From Oopsacas minuta (Eukaryota; Porifera; Hexactinellida; Lyssacinosida; Leucopsacidae): a stretch of DNA of 64,000 nucleotides. Where the stretch lies: positions 62,001 through 126,000 of the forward strand of contig JAKMXF010000324.1 of the NCBI GenBank assembly GCA_024704765.1, written 5' to 3'. Below the pieces are notes generated by a model. That model did not search any database. It saw only the letters and a program-made list of their open reading frames with translations, and was not told where the DNA came from. Positions within the stretch are counted from its first letter, which is position 1. Each line of letters starts with the position of its first letter. Position numbers and translations under genes: made by a program. Positions 30,710-43,113 of the stretch are shown here, piece after piece.

Positions 30710-31237
30710 ATGTATCTCAACAAAATTGCCCGTCCACCAATCTTATTTCAATGTCTACGAAATCCGAAACCTTTGGCACAAATAAAACTCCCCTCTTCGC
30801 ACTTCACACAAAGAAGACCGTTCGCCATTGAGATTCCTCAAAAACTAAAAGCACCAAAAAATACTAAATTCACTAAAACGAGTGAATGGGTACTAAGAAG
30901 TGAAAATGATAAGAATACTGTCACTATTGGCATCACTAACTATGCACAAGTACAGCTGGGAGATTTAGTCTATGCGGAATTAGTTGATAAGGGCAGTAAT
31001 TTGAAAAAGGGTGATGTACTTTGTCTGTTGGAAAGTGTCAAAGCTGCCTCAGAAGTTTACCTACCATTCCCTGGGGAAGTTCTCGAAGCGAACAAGTTGG
31101 TTGAAGAAAAACCAGAGACTATTAACAAATCGCCATACGAAGATGGTTGGATAATAAAGCTGAAAATCTCTGAAGATGAATCAATGACAGATTTGATGAG
31201 TGAAGATCAGTACGAAGAATTCCTCGATAAGAATTAG
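30710..31237 (+). CDS. GCSH: Glycine cleavage system H protein, mitochondrial, intronless
   Basis: 175 residues from the ATG at 30710. Residues 1-55 are basic, hydroxylated and lack acidic residues until late, as in a mitochondrial presequence. The lipoyl domain follows: VTIGITNYAQVQLGDLVYAELVDKG, then the lipoylation site LLESVKAASE, then PFPGEVLEAN, then INKSPYEDGWI. H protein carries the lipoyl-bound aminomethyl group from glycine decarboxylase (P) to T protein and is recharged by L protein in the matrix. Length agrees with animal GCSH (about 170). An out-of-frame ATG at 30681 opens a 35-codon upstream frame that overlaps the start and could lower translation. It starts only 185 bp after the transporter stop. 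Vertebrate GCSH has five exons, so the absence of introns is notable. Confidence 0.93.
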   Translation: MYLNKIARPPILFQCLRNPKPLAQIKLPSSHFTQRRPFAIEIPQKLKAPKNTKFTKTSEWVLRSENDKNTVTIGITNYAQVQLGDLVYAELVDKGSNLKKGDVLCLLESVKAASEVYLPFPGEVLEANKLVEEKPETINKSPYEDGWIIKLKISEDESMTDLMSEDQYEEFLDKN

Positions 31238-31809
31238 TTATTTCCTGTAATTACATATAGAACCTCATTACGTAGTTACAATTCATAAATATATCATAAT
31301 AACAGGATATTGACATTTTGCGGGGTATAGCAGTGGGTAAAACTTCCTTTTCTTATTGTTTGGACTGCCCTAAAATGAATGTGGCATTCAGAGATTCGCC
31401 GTGTGCAGGCCGCAACCGAATTTCCCGATAATTAGCCAAACACAATTTGCAATTCTAGTAGACATTCACTATATGTGTTGATGCCCGCAGAACTAGCTTT
31501 TCTCGTATTTCCAAACAAAATTCATTGAAATTACAAGACTCATGTTTCCAACCAAAATTAATTGTTAGCGAAAGGATGTGGTTTAATTGAAATTACAAGA
31601 CCACATCCTTTTTGCAAACGAGCCATTCGCTCAATGATTTGATAATAGTTCCAGTTTGATGTGGAATTCACTTTTGCAAGATTCATTACTTTCCATTTTA
31701 CAATATTGAAAGATCAAATTACTGTTGTAAATTTGAGTTGGTATAGGCAACTATCGCAAGTATATAATCCTTTTAATAACACATTAGTGTATATTTTGTA
31801 TATTCTAAA
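31238..31809. other. Intergenic region between GCSH and the adhesion GPCR
   Basis: No exon recognised. It contains a perfect 12-bp inverted repeat (aaaggatgtggt at 31571-31582 against its complement ending at 31611) with an 18-nt loop and a short direct repeat gaaattacaaga. The GPCR promoter presumably lies in the last 200 bp. Confidence 0.45.
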
Positions 31810-34800
31810 ATGGTGAATGTATTCATACTTCTGAATCTTGTTTTAATAATAATACAAACAACAGTATCAGGTAAACAACTTTAAATAACAAAATTCGGAT
31901 TGGCGAGTGTGTGTGTTGCATACTTGCCAACCTGAGTGAAAGGAAACGCGGGACTTAAGATACTAATCTAGCGGGACATTTAAGGTTTCGGAAAAGTTTT
32001 GGCGGGACATTACCCTCAACACATTTCCGAAAAGCTGGACTGTTGGCAAGTATGATGTTGTAGATATCATATTAGCACTAGCTCTGAATTGTTGGGTATA
32101 TTTATCTATAATATAATGTAGGTCAAGGGTATACTACTGTGTGTGATAATAAAGTGCAAACTAATGAAAATGATACTGGTGGAATATGCTATGAAGTGTA
32201 TACAGGGCAGAATTACACCTGGGATTTTGCTAATACTCAGTGTACAGATAATGGAGGAAGATTAGCTAAAATATTTAATGAGGAAATCAGCATTGAGATA
32301 AATAGGATTATCCAAAGAAATTCATCAACCACACCAATTCGTTACTGGATTGGATTGAGTAGAGAGAATAGTACCTCAGTGTTCCAATGGAGTGATGGAA
32401 CCAGTTTAGGCTATGAGAATTGGAGGGATAATCATCCTTTGGGTGGAAATAATTGTGTTAGTGTCCGCGACAACAGTCGAGATTGGGTATCAAGCAATTG
32501 TTCCGCTGAATTATCTTACATTTGTGAGAAAGGTAAGTCTATTACTGTAGATGTTATTATTCTTACTTATTCCTTCAAAAATTCACATTTTGGGAATACT
32601 TTCTTCAATTTTTGATGTTATATTATATTCCACTTGTTTTATAGTTTCATTATGAACCTACTCATTCTAGAGATAAATTCCGTTGGTTACCATAGGTAAC
32701 CAGGTATAGAAATGTGTCGACCAAAACCACTTAATAAATGCTATTTTTAGATGTGTGTGAAGGTTGGACAGTCAGAAATGGTATTTGTTATAAGAATTTT
32801 AATCAGCGGATGCCGGCAGATGGAGCAGAAATATTCTGTCAATCACAATCTAACTCCTATTTAGCAGAAATACCTAACATATTTGTTAATAATATTATAC
32901 TTGATATTATTGGAGGTAATCATCATCACATTGGATTGAGGACTAATACCACTAATTACTATTGGAAAATTGGAGACTTTCCATTAGGAAGCGAAATGCC
33001 ATCTAGTAGTGATATGAATAGGTTTGGGATTATTGGAAGAGGTAGTGAAGATGAATGGGACCTGGTGAACTCAAATGATAATGAAGGAGTCGTCTGTATG
33101 ATAGGTAAGGATATATACAGGATAAACCGGACATTCTTAACACATTATTTCCACCAAAAATATTTAAGTCTGAAGTATACAAAAACTCGTTATTTATAAT
33201 TTCGAACTTGACAAAGAATAGTGTCCACAGGTATTTATAGAACATATTTATAGGTCCTCTAACGCTAGAAGCTCCCCCCCTGATGTGTAATAACACACCA
33301 GATGATACTCTTGTATATGAAGGTGTTTGTTATACTAGAATTCTAACACATTCTGAAAATCTTGATATAGCAACTTTAACATGTAATAGCTATAATGGAA
33401 GCTTGTATACATTTGTTGATGATACAGTGAATGTAGAACTAAGAACAAGATTTGGTTCTGGAAGTAATCTTAGGATACAGAATCCTGGTGAGTACGGCAG
33501 CTACACATCACAAGTGGGATACTTCAACTTGTATACTACACGGCTAGATCCAAGCTATCCAAATAATCCAGATTGTAGAAGTATAGTTGATAATGGAAAT
33601 ATAGAAGAAAGTTCGAGCTGTGGTAATTCAGTTACCTACATCTGCATGAGTGGTTAGTTTCAGTTTCAGAATACATGTACACTCGTAAACATAAATACAA
33701 TATCAATACAGTAGACTACAATTAATTTTGACGCGTTTGTACAAGCATATGTGTCTCGATTAAGCTGAGCCTATTGTATATCATTTCATGAATCTCAGAT
33801 TGAGACAAGACGAATCCTACCAACTTTTGTCACATCAATCATTAGACAGAGCCCGAATTTCCCCTGAACTTTGCGTAAAATCACTGGTCGCTACATTCGC
33901 TCGCCCAGAAATTCAGTTTATGCCTTCACGTACTTAACTCGCAATGTAATCAACAAAAATCCAACAATGTAATACTATAAATTGTGTGTCAGAAGGTTCT
34001 ATGTGAAATCCCTAGAGGCCTGAACGGTTTGCAGGTATGCAATACATAATAGAACATTTCCTTTAGCTGAAGTAACACCTCCAACAGTTACTCCCATTAT
34101 CTCTACTATTCCAGATGACTATAGTTATACATTTCCCTGTGAGAATGTAATAGCAAACATAGACAATATTGGAGGAATATGCTACGAGGCATTCAGTGGA
34201 AATTTGACCTGGAATGAAGCTAATGCTACTTGTACAGCCAATGGAGGAAGATTAGCTAAGATATTGGATAATGCAATGAGAAATGAGGTGTATGAGATTA
34301 CCCAAGACACTAATGATGATTACTGGATTGGATTGAATAGGGAAAACAATACAGAGTTTAAATGGAGTGATGGAACCAGTTTAGACTATCGGAATTGGAA
34401 TAGTGATGAACCGATGGATGGAAGTAATTGTGCTAGTGTCAGTAAAGACAGTAGAAGGTGGTTCTCTATGGATTGTGCTGCTAATTTATCTTACATTTGT
34501 GAGAGAGGTAAGTTGTGTGAATTTTGTTGATATTTATCAAACATAGAATCTATGAATTAATACATGTACTATCAATATTGCATATTCTGTAGTGATAATT
34601 AAGTCAAGAGAGCGGGGCGGTGAATTTATGTTTGAACAAGGTTCAGAGGTGGATTGGGGATTGAAAACTGCCCTGGACAATAGTCTTAATCCTAAGACGG
34701 TTCGCCAATCCACCAGCCCACGGTATTGTTTGGTCGTCAATTGAAATGTCATGTCTTCACTCTGCGGGCCATGCATTAGTATATTGAAAATTGCATCGGT

Positions 34801-36000
34801 ATGGGTGTAATTTCATATTTCTTGTGTATAATTCTATATTTTACAGATGTGTGTCAAGGTTGGAGAGTATATAACGGTGTCTGTTATAAGAAGTTTGATT
34901 CAAATACCAGCTGGGTAGAATCTGTGGAATATTGTGCAAGACATTCAGCTTATTTAGCAGAAATACCGGATATTCGTGTGAATAATATTATTAATAGTGT
35001 ATTAATTGGGAGTGATGATGAATGCTATATCGGTTTGCATACACATTCAGGCATTCTCTCCTGGAGAATTGGAAACTTTCCAATTTCAATTCCAAATATT
35101 ACCAGAGATACTATGCGATATGGGAGTATATCAAGACCTGGTATTTGGAGTTTGAGTAAGGGAGAAGAAAGAAGATGTGTTGTGTGTATGAGAGGTGAGT
35201 AAGTGCTATAATTTGCTTAATTAACAAATTCTTTTGTTACATTCTCAAGCGTAAAAGTGTGAAATATTGAAGAAATGTCAATTTTCATACATTTACATAA
35301 TGTCACGTAATCACATTTAAACGCCAAGACGATATTTTTAACGATCTCGACACCTAAACCATCCATACCCGACACAAACACCTTTGATTGTGCCATTTTC
35401 TTCATAGCATTGTCGCCTAGCACATAACGCTGTCTGCTGTATAAAAAACCGTCAATTTCCATCGTTTGTAAAATTTGAAGTTGCCATTTGTGGTTGATAT
35501 GGTCTCATACTCGACATCACAATAATGTATTCTATTACTATTCATTCATATAGGTCCTATTCGAGAAGAATATAACACTCAAAGGTGTTCAAACACAGAT
35601 TTAGGTTTCATTGTACACGAGGGTAGCTGTTATGTAAGACGTGTATTTGCACCCATCAATCTTAAACTAGCAATTTTACAGTGTCATTACTTTGATGGAA
35701 CTTTATACAGATTTGATATTCCTGACTTGAATACAAAGTATCATAACAGATATGTTCTACAAGATTCAACCGTTCCAGACGGTTCATTTATTCAGATTCA
35801 GACACCTAATCAGTATCCAGATGCTTATGAACAAGTTGGATACTTTAACTTGTTAGCAACTGTGATACAAACTAACAACACAGGATTGATGTGTAATTCA
35901 ATAATGGCAGATGGTTCTCTCACAAATACATCCTCATGCAATAATAGTGTTGTTTATTACTCCTGCAAAACAGGTAAACTCTAGCTATTGAATCAGATAA

Positions 36001-36034
<34 letters not shown>

Positions 36035-39000
36035 GATTCTCTAAATCGTGCAGAATATAATAAATCCTTATATAATCTAAAAATTATTTGATAGATTATG
36101 ACCCATATCCCCGTATACTACGACCCTTACCAATAAATGAGACAATCTACACAGCAGTTTTTGGTAACAGGAATTGGGATGAAGCAGATGAATATTGTAG
36201 AAGCAGAGGAGGATATTTGTTAAACACAACAAATAATGATCAACAACAACAAATAGTTGATAAATTAATATCAACAACTGATGAGTATTTAGATGAGTAT
36301 TATTGGACAGGATATGGGTCATGTGTTGCTATTGACAAGACAGGAAATAATATGACTTTAGAATGTAACCGAACCTTCTCACATATTTGTCAAGAGCGTA
36401 AGTTTGTGTATATACACTTAATAGGGTCACATCAGGACCAGGATATTTGGACCCAGTTTAGCGGAATAAACGTATTGACCCGATTAGGCCGAGTGCTCTA
36501 ACACCAGTTATATGGTTCTGTTTCTGACCAAGGGACCAGATTAACTGGCGGCTCTATTAACTTGAGTCTACTGTATTTTTAAAGCACAAAATTATTCAAC
36601 CACTTACCGTAATTAACACCTAGTATATCAAACTAAAACCTAATTACTTTGATGTATAAAATACTATTACAGTAGAACCTCTTTAATACGTACACCAAGG
36701 GATCGTCGAGATTTGTAACTCCTTACCCGGTGTTCGTCTTAACCGGAAATTCGTATTAAATGTGTTAGTAAAAACGAGGTTTTACTGTAGTTATAAAGCA
36801 GAGGATAGGCGTGAACAAGATTCATAAATGTAGATTGACGGATGTCAGTGTATAAGAATATCTTAGTTACATGGCCGAATATGAATATAACAAAATATTT
36901 GCAATTCAGAAATGGTCGAATACTTTTGTCCTTAAAGGTATTTCAATTTTGTGTACTTTATTAAGCTGTACCACCAACAACACCAACAGCACCAATAACT
37001 ACAGCACCAATAACTACAACACCAATAACTACAACACCAATGACCACTTCAACAGTATTACCAATCACTATAATTAAGAATGGTAAGTGATTTGGACAAT
37101 AATATCCATATACTACATATACTGCTAGATTATTGGTTCTTAACCAGTCTGCCACAGAACTTTGTTAAGTGTGTCGCCAAAACTTTTAAATTCAGGACCA
37201 CTAAATATGAAAGTGCTAGAATGAAAGTGAAACTGCTCCTTAATGCCCATTTTCCTGCATATATGTATTTGATATTCCTTAAAATATGTAGCTGAAATAA
37301 GTATGCAAGAAAGGTTAAGAAACACAAACTAATACAAATATTAATTAGCTCTTAAATTCCTATAGAGACAGTGAACTGTGCTGATCCATCCACCGATTCA
37401 CCTATTTGCATGGAACTAGTTGTGAGTGTCTGTATATTTCAAATTATATTGTATATCTTCTTGTATGTTGTTTGATATCCGAATTCACAACCTTTTTTAC
37501 CAGTGGCAGATATTAAGACATTTGTAGACCCCTCCTATAAACTGGAATAATCAATAGAGCCTGTAGATCCCCTGCTGTCGCCCACGGACCACCAAGTTCT
37601 TTTGCGAATCGAATAAGTTTCTCTGATAATTTACTTCAAATAACCTATTTTGTAGGAATTAGCCACAACTACAAGAGGAAACTTCAGTCCAGTAAGTTTA
37701 TAGAAATTCTAACTGTGACGTCATCAATTAATGATGTCGTCACAGATCTGATACTTTAATATTACACATGAATAATACCTAGGTTGCATTTCTGCTATTC
37801 AAAGAGGAATTTGTTGGTAGTTTGTTGATTGGTATAAACATAACAACAGGTGTTACAATAGAGGTTTTGGAAGAAAACAAAGGTAACAAGTTCTGCGGGT
37901 TTCCAATCTAAATATTCAAACAATTTTTTTCATTTCTAGTGCTAGTCATAGTAGGATTGGAAGCTGAGTCTAGTGCTGTTGTGTCTGTTGGTGATAATTC
38001 AATTCAAACTAATCCCAAATCTTTCGAAGGTAATTTCTATGATTTGCAATTTGTTTATTTATTATTTTATTTGTTTGTTATTTTCTAGCTAATACAATAT
38101 TGATTATCCTCGGTGAAACATATAATGATACGAATGAATTGGCAAGTAATCCGGCTAGGTGAGATCAAGAATTTTCAGAATTTCTGATTACTGTTAGTGC
38201 TGCTCCTATAGAGAGATGCACTAACTGTATGGACGATGTGTGCCGACAGTCCACGAGCCGTGCAAAATATATCTGATTCACTTAGTCACGCATATACTTT
38301 TTGGATGAATTTCTTCCAAAGTGAATAATTGACACCTTTTGGTGATTAATCATATATTAATTGCTTTTTAGATATATTTGAAAATGATGGTAGAAATTTG
38401 TTTCAACTGTTTATCAGGGGTAATTAAGTATGGAGATTCCAACTTTGACATATCTACTTGATTTATCATATGGTTAATCATATTTACCACATTATGAAAA
38501 TAATTTTGGGATTCTTGAGCTGCACTCCCTCGTCTGTCGGCTGGAATTTATAAATTCTCATTTTTGTGAATAGCACTGTCATTGTCAGTGACGTAATAAC
38601 ATTACAAGCAAGCAATGAGTTACTGGGGAATCTTTCAATTGGATTTAGTAATACAGATTTGAAAGAGCTAGATCTTGTAAGTTAACTCAAACTATGACAG
38701 TCCGTTGTATCTAACACGGTCATATCGAAGTGATTATCCCGGTCCCTTGAGCTTTGATATAACAAGAGTACACTGTATTTGTTTAGGGAAATTCAAATAT
38801 TCAATGTGTGTTTCTAACAAGTGAAGGGTAAGTTCCGAATACCAGTGAGAATTACTTTGTTCAATGTACAACAGTTTTCAAGTAATATATTCTTCTAGTA
38901 ATTGGCTTAGTGAAGGAATCATCACGAAATTCGATGGCAACGGAGATGGAAGTGTGGAATGCATCACATCACATCTAACTACATTCGCAGTATTAGTTAC

Positions 39001-42000
39001 ATTCAATTCAGATGTCAGATTGACAGTAAGAAATACAAAAATATTTGTGTTAGTGTATAGCTCCCGACAAATTCACCTGTATTATTCGAAACAATATTCA
39101 TGCCCTGAAGAGTGTCGGATTAACCGGTTCCCTAACACTACATGAGGAAAGGATGGTATGCGAAGTGTGACAGCCATACTCTTTTTGCATTAATAAATAG
39201 TGAAAAAGCGTGAGACAGGGAGAGAGGTGTCAATATTTATAAGTTACGTAACTTCTGAACGGAATCTTACAACGATATGAAACCTGAGTCCCGATTCTCA
39301 AGCAGTTCGTTCTAACAAGAGTTTCCTGTATTTATATTATTGGTGTATGAATGTTTACTCCTGTTTTGTAAATATAATTATCTTTTCAATCTAGGATATT
39401 GAAAAGCAAGTTCTAGCATACATCAGTGCAGTACTATGTGGCCTGTCATTAGCTACATTGGCCACCTCAGCCATACTATACCTATGCATTGGGTAAGTTG
39501 TATCGGATTTAAACGAATAGTTGGTCGCCAAAACAGGGGTTTATCCAAGGTGCTTAGCGGCTCAGCAATCAGGAAGGACACAAAGTCCCTCACAACCGCG
39601 CCCAAACCCTCGCAAAGTGAAACTATTCTAAAAGCAAAAATGGTTTACAGAGAATTGTTTTTTGTTATTTAGAAAGAAGTTCTTCAGGACAGATATTAAC
39701 ATAATTCAGCTCAACTTTGTGATTTCTCTAACTTTAGCTCTCATCGCATTTTTCCTACTTTCCATCCCCTACTTCGCTGAGATTGATTATAATAACATTG
39801 TGAGTTCTATAATTGAATTATAGATATTCTTAAAACCCTCAAACTGATTGATCGACACACTTATCACCTTTCTAAAAGATAAATAGTTATGCGACAATTT
39901 CAAAATTGCATACCGTAAATCCTTTCCTTGACAACTGACAAACAAACAAACAACAATTGTGATTTAATAATATAGATTTGCATGTATTCATAATGCGGCC
40001 ATATTTATAATTGTTCTCACCAGTTTTTCAAGTTAATTGGGTCAAAACACCTCTCCCTGAAATGACCCGATTAACCTGAGTCTAGTGTATTATTTATATT
40101 ATTTTATCATATAGCCTCCAGCTGTTTGCACAGGGATTGCTCTAATAAACCATTACTGTTGGCTGAGTGTATTTTGTTGGAACTTCTGTCAAGCATTACA
40201 CATAGTGATTATATTATTCGGGAATAAACTACCATTCAAAAGACACTATCTATTGGTGATAGTAATAGGATGGAGTGAGTTCAGGACAGCAGTTCTCAGT
40301 TCCCCTGTGGTCCACAGAGGACAGTAGGGGGTCCACAAATGTGTCAAAATTTATATAGGGGGTGAAAAGGTTGGGAACCACTGCGATAAAGAGTAATGTA
40401 AAAGTATATCGTGGTAGTTGGATTTGGCGTCCGAATAGCCAGTTTCCTCACAACAAACTTGAGTCTGTAGTATGACACATGCACTTACCTTTTTGGCAAG
40501 TGTATACAGTGTAATCTCTAGAAATTAGGATTCTGGAAATGGAGCCACATTTTGGACACATTTTGAGAGTCATGCCATGCTTTATCGGGTCAAAAAGTAT
40601 CTAGTGGATTATTATTGGCCTAATTAATACAATGCCCGTCATTCCTTCTATCTGTGCCATTATCTTAACAATTTAGTAGTATTTTCAGACCTTATGGGTA
40701 ATTAAGCATATTCAACATGTTTTGGGTTCAAAAGTATTCCAACGGGGGAACAGGGTAACAGTGAATAGGCACCCTAGGTTCCGAGCAAGACCCCTGTTTG
40801 CTTTACTAAATATTTTATTAATTTCTAACACTTCTAGGTTTACCAATACCAATTGTAGTTATCACTTTGGGAATGGGATTAGCATTTGGTTCATATTTGA
40901 ATACGAGTGATGAATTGTAAGTTACAATTGTAACTAATGTAGCTACGTGTTAGTGTTTATGTTTGTTTTAGGTGTTACTTGAATACTGAAAATGGTCTCA
41001 TTTGGGCGCTATTAGGACCACTTTATGTCCTCATATTGGTGAGTGAAATATGGTCATACATACGACAGAGATTCATAAATTCCATCTTTCATTTCCGTTG
41101 TCAGGGCTGTTTAATTATTTATTGTTATTTATTTTTAGATAAATATGTCTATTCTTATACTAATAACAATTGTTAGCATTTACGTGCAGAGAAATAGAAG
41201 GAAGAAGCCGACATATTTATGGTAAATATATTTCATCACATTTTGTCACCTCAATCATTACTACCCTATTTTCCCTTGTAACTGTTCCACCTGGAAATAT
41301 TCAATTGGCAAGTATGGTCACCTCCCATTAAGTCCATTTGGTAGCCATCGTTAACACCTTCCACTGTATTATCGTATACAATGGGTATCAGTTATAAGAA
41401 CATACAGGATATAAGCACCATCCTCTGGAAACGGTTCTCATATATTCCTGTATATTTATACCGGTTATGAGAACATGCATTGCTACTCCCAAGGATGTTC
41501 TTATAACCAACATCCACTAGCGACAGCCCATTCAGTGCCGTTTAGACAAGTTTGACTGTGGTTTAGTGTACTATCTTTCTAGGAGATTAATATTTGGCAT
41601 TGCTACTACTATTCCCCTTTTGGGGTTACCTTGGATTCTCGGATTTCTTCCGAACCTGTCTGGACTAACGAATAACAGCAATTTATCTTGGTTGAGTTTC
41701 GTGTTTGTTATTCTTAACGCTTCACAGGTATGTAGATTTGTTGTTCTAAACAAACACAAACAAATAACAAACCTTTGAATTTTCATATATATACAAATGA
41801 TTGTTGTTATTTAGGGAATAATATTCTTCATCGCTCATGTTTTAAGGAACCAAGAGGTAAGTTTATACAAATAATAACAACTTTCTTACGTTTTAAAGAG
41901 ACGCAGAATTCAATTCTGACACTTTCAAAGTCTAACACAATGATTTGCATGCGATTTGAAATTGCTGGTTAAAATTGGCTTATTTAGTGTATTTTGTTTC

Positions 42001-42855
42001 ATTAATCCACTGTGCCGAAGGGAGCGTTCAAACGTGACGTAACGCAAAGATTCCCTAAATATTAACATTGTTGTTGTTGTTGTTCACAGATTCAAGGATT
42101 GTTTAGCTCTAATTTAAAAGCTGACATTGATATTGAACCAGACGACAAGCAAGAAAAAATGAAGGTAATAAGTAAATAAATGTATGTACATTTTTCGTGT
42201 TTGTTGCCTTGTACCGTCAGCATAGCTTCTAATAGAAACCGATATCTTCGAGTTAAGCAGAGTGAAAAGTACACACATATACTAAATTGATTGAAGAAAT
42301 AGCGGGATATGGGACTTTTGGCGGGATCGGGATATAGCATGATAATATTTGTCCAAACTACAGTAAAGCAGGGAAATTATGCCGGATATACCCCACAAGT
42401 GGCGACAGGGCCATAGGAGCCTGTGCGACGCTCGCCGCGCCAATAATTTTTGCTTCCAACGTCTCTGAAGCGTCCGTACGGTCCAAAAATCCATGACATA
42501 GTTCTGACCGCAATTATTATACCAACATTTCTCATACGAGTTTAGAGAGAAGCAATCGAAGGAAATCTAAGAGGGACAGAAGGAACATATAGCTTAAGGG
42601 AAGATGTTTCGCCTAATTATTATTGTTCTAACGGTAAGGAGAAAAATGAAATATTTCAAAATGATCATACAGAATTGTAAATATTTTCATTTGGTTATTT
42701 GTTCATTTGTATTTTCACCTGTTTTGCATGTTTGTTGTTTATTTTGTTGGTAAACTCATTTACTAATAAATTACATCACAAAACGTGATAATGAGAAAGT
42801 TGTTTCAGCTCAACATAATATCCTAAGCATGCGGGTGGAAGGCATTCCGTTGTAG
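31810..42855 (+). CDS. Adhesion GPCR with seven C-type-lectin-like modules, GAIN/GPS and 7TM, 28 exons
   Basis: Exons (start-end): 31810-31870, 32122-32532, 32751-33104, 33254-33652, 34067-34507, 34847-35194, 35554-35973, 36095-36397, 36966-37082, 37366-37421, 37656-37691, 37783-37882, 37940-38029, 38089-38158, 38574-38676, 38787-38827, 38899-39025, 39395-39492, 39673-39799, 40115-40274, 40838-40916, 40972-41038, 41139-41221, 41583-41727, 41815-41856, 42090-42164, 42546-42633, 42809-42855; 1495 residues. Signal peptide (1-20); CTLD-like modules on exons 2-8 (about 21-912), exons 2 and 5 with clear WIGL and GGRLAKI motifs; Thr/Pro stalk (exon 9); GAIN region (about 952-1160) ending in a GPS with intact SHLTTFAVL; seven membrane segments (1159-1426) with the family motif LNASQGIIFF at TM7. 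CTLDs lack EPN/QPD and WND, so calcium-dependent sugar binding is doubtful. Modules 2-4 and 5-7 are a duplicated triplet. The last small exon is the least certain. Confidence 0.9.
31921..32052. mobile_element. MITE family B copy
   Basis: Inverted ends tacttgccaac and gttggcaagta flank an interior with several gcgggac motifs. In adhesion GPCR intron 1, ending 69 bp before exon 2. Confidence 0.75.
35217..35462 (-). pseudogene. UBA6: UBA6-like ubiquitin E1 N-terminal fragment, antisense in GPCR intron 7
   Basis: An 81-codon minus-strand frame whose first 47 residues match the start of UBA6/UBA1 adenylating enzymes: [17 protein letters not shown] then [20 protein letters not shown], closer to UBA6. 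The match fades after a segment equivalent to AVTIHD, where a weak donor (T|GTAAAT) is seen. No further E1 exon (adenylation, catalytic Cys, UFD) can be found downstream on this strand within the window. It lies wholly in the 359-bp intron between GPCR exons 6 and 7. It is therefore a stranded first-exon copy, or an exon of a fragmented gene; a functional E1 cannot be made from it alone. The GxGxxG nucleotide loop has one Gly changed to Asp. Confidence 0.75.
36425..36580. mobile_element. Dispersed repeat family H copy
   Basis: Shares ggttctgtttctgaccaag and gattaactggcggctctatt with about 8181-8265 and 48570-48668. In GPCR intron 8. TIR structure is not clear to me. Confidence 0.5.
36670..36789. 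mobile_element. Pogo-like MITE family G
   Basis: Inverted ends cagtagaacctctttaatac and aaaacgaggttttactg bordered by TA. In GPCR intron 8, next to the family H copy. Related ends occur at about 23436-23510. Confidence 0.7.
37490..37610. mobile_element. hAT-like family C copy (degenerate)
   Basis: Contains gacccctcctataaactgg and cccctgctgtcgcccacgg followed by accaccaagtt; in GPCR intron 10, ending 45 bp before exon 11. Confidence 0.55.
38695..38780. mobile_element. Family A MITE occupying most of a 110-bp GPCR intron
   Basis: From acagtccgttgtatctaaca to agagtacactgta, with gtcccttgagctttgatat inside. The intron is 38677-38786. Confidence 0.7.
40287..40383. mobile_element. hAT-like family C copy with both ends
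   Basis: Starts cagcagttctcagttcc and ends ggttgggaaccactg, imperfect TIRs of the CAGtGGTTCcCAACC type; interior ggtccacagaggacagtagg. In GPCR intron 20. Confidence 0.7.
41377..41523. mobile_element. MITE family D copy
   Basis: acaatgggtatcagttataa ... cttataaccaacatccacta; same interior as the 28.6 kb copy. In GPCR intron 23, ending about 60 bp before exon 24. Confidence 0.7.
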
Positions 42856-43113
42856 AGGTGTTGTCTGCTTTTCGGAGTGTCCGTTTTGGAAGAATCCAAG
42901 TATGTTACTTTGACGGCTTGGGGCCATATTCGTACAGTTAACACTTCGTTATAACCGGAGTTTACTATAATTCATTTATTGCCTATAATTCTAATAGTTA
43001 TTGAACTCGTTGATAAATAATACATAAAAAGGATAGTTCATATAAGCCTAAAATAAACAAACAAACGAACAAACAAACAACCTATCATTCTAAATCGGAA
43101 TTTATTAACCTAA
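42856..43113. other. Convergent spacer between adhesion GPCR and ESD
   Basis: Short 3' flank of two converging genes, with a degenerate family A fragment (about 42900-42970) and a low-complexity (aaac)n tract at about 43050-43080. Confidence 0.5.

Noticed and set aside
32122-36397. Calcium-dependent sugar-binding activity for the lectin modules
   Set aside because: The EPN/QPD and WND motifs required for canonical binding are not visible, so I describe the modules only as C-type-lectin-like.
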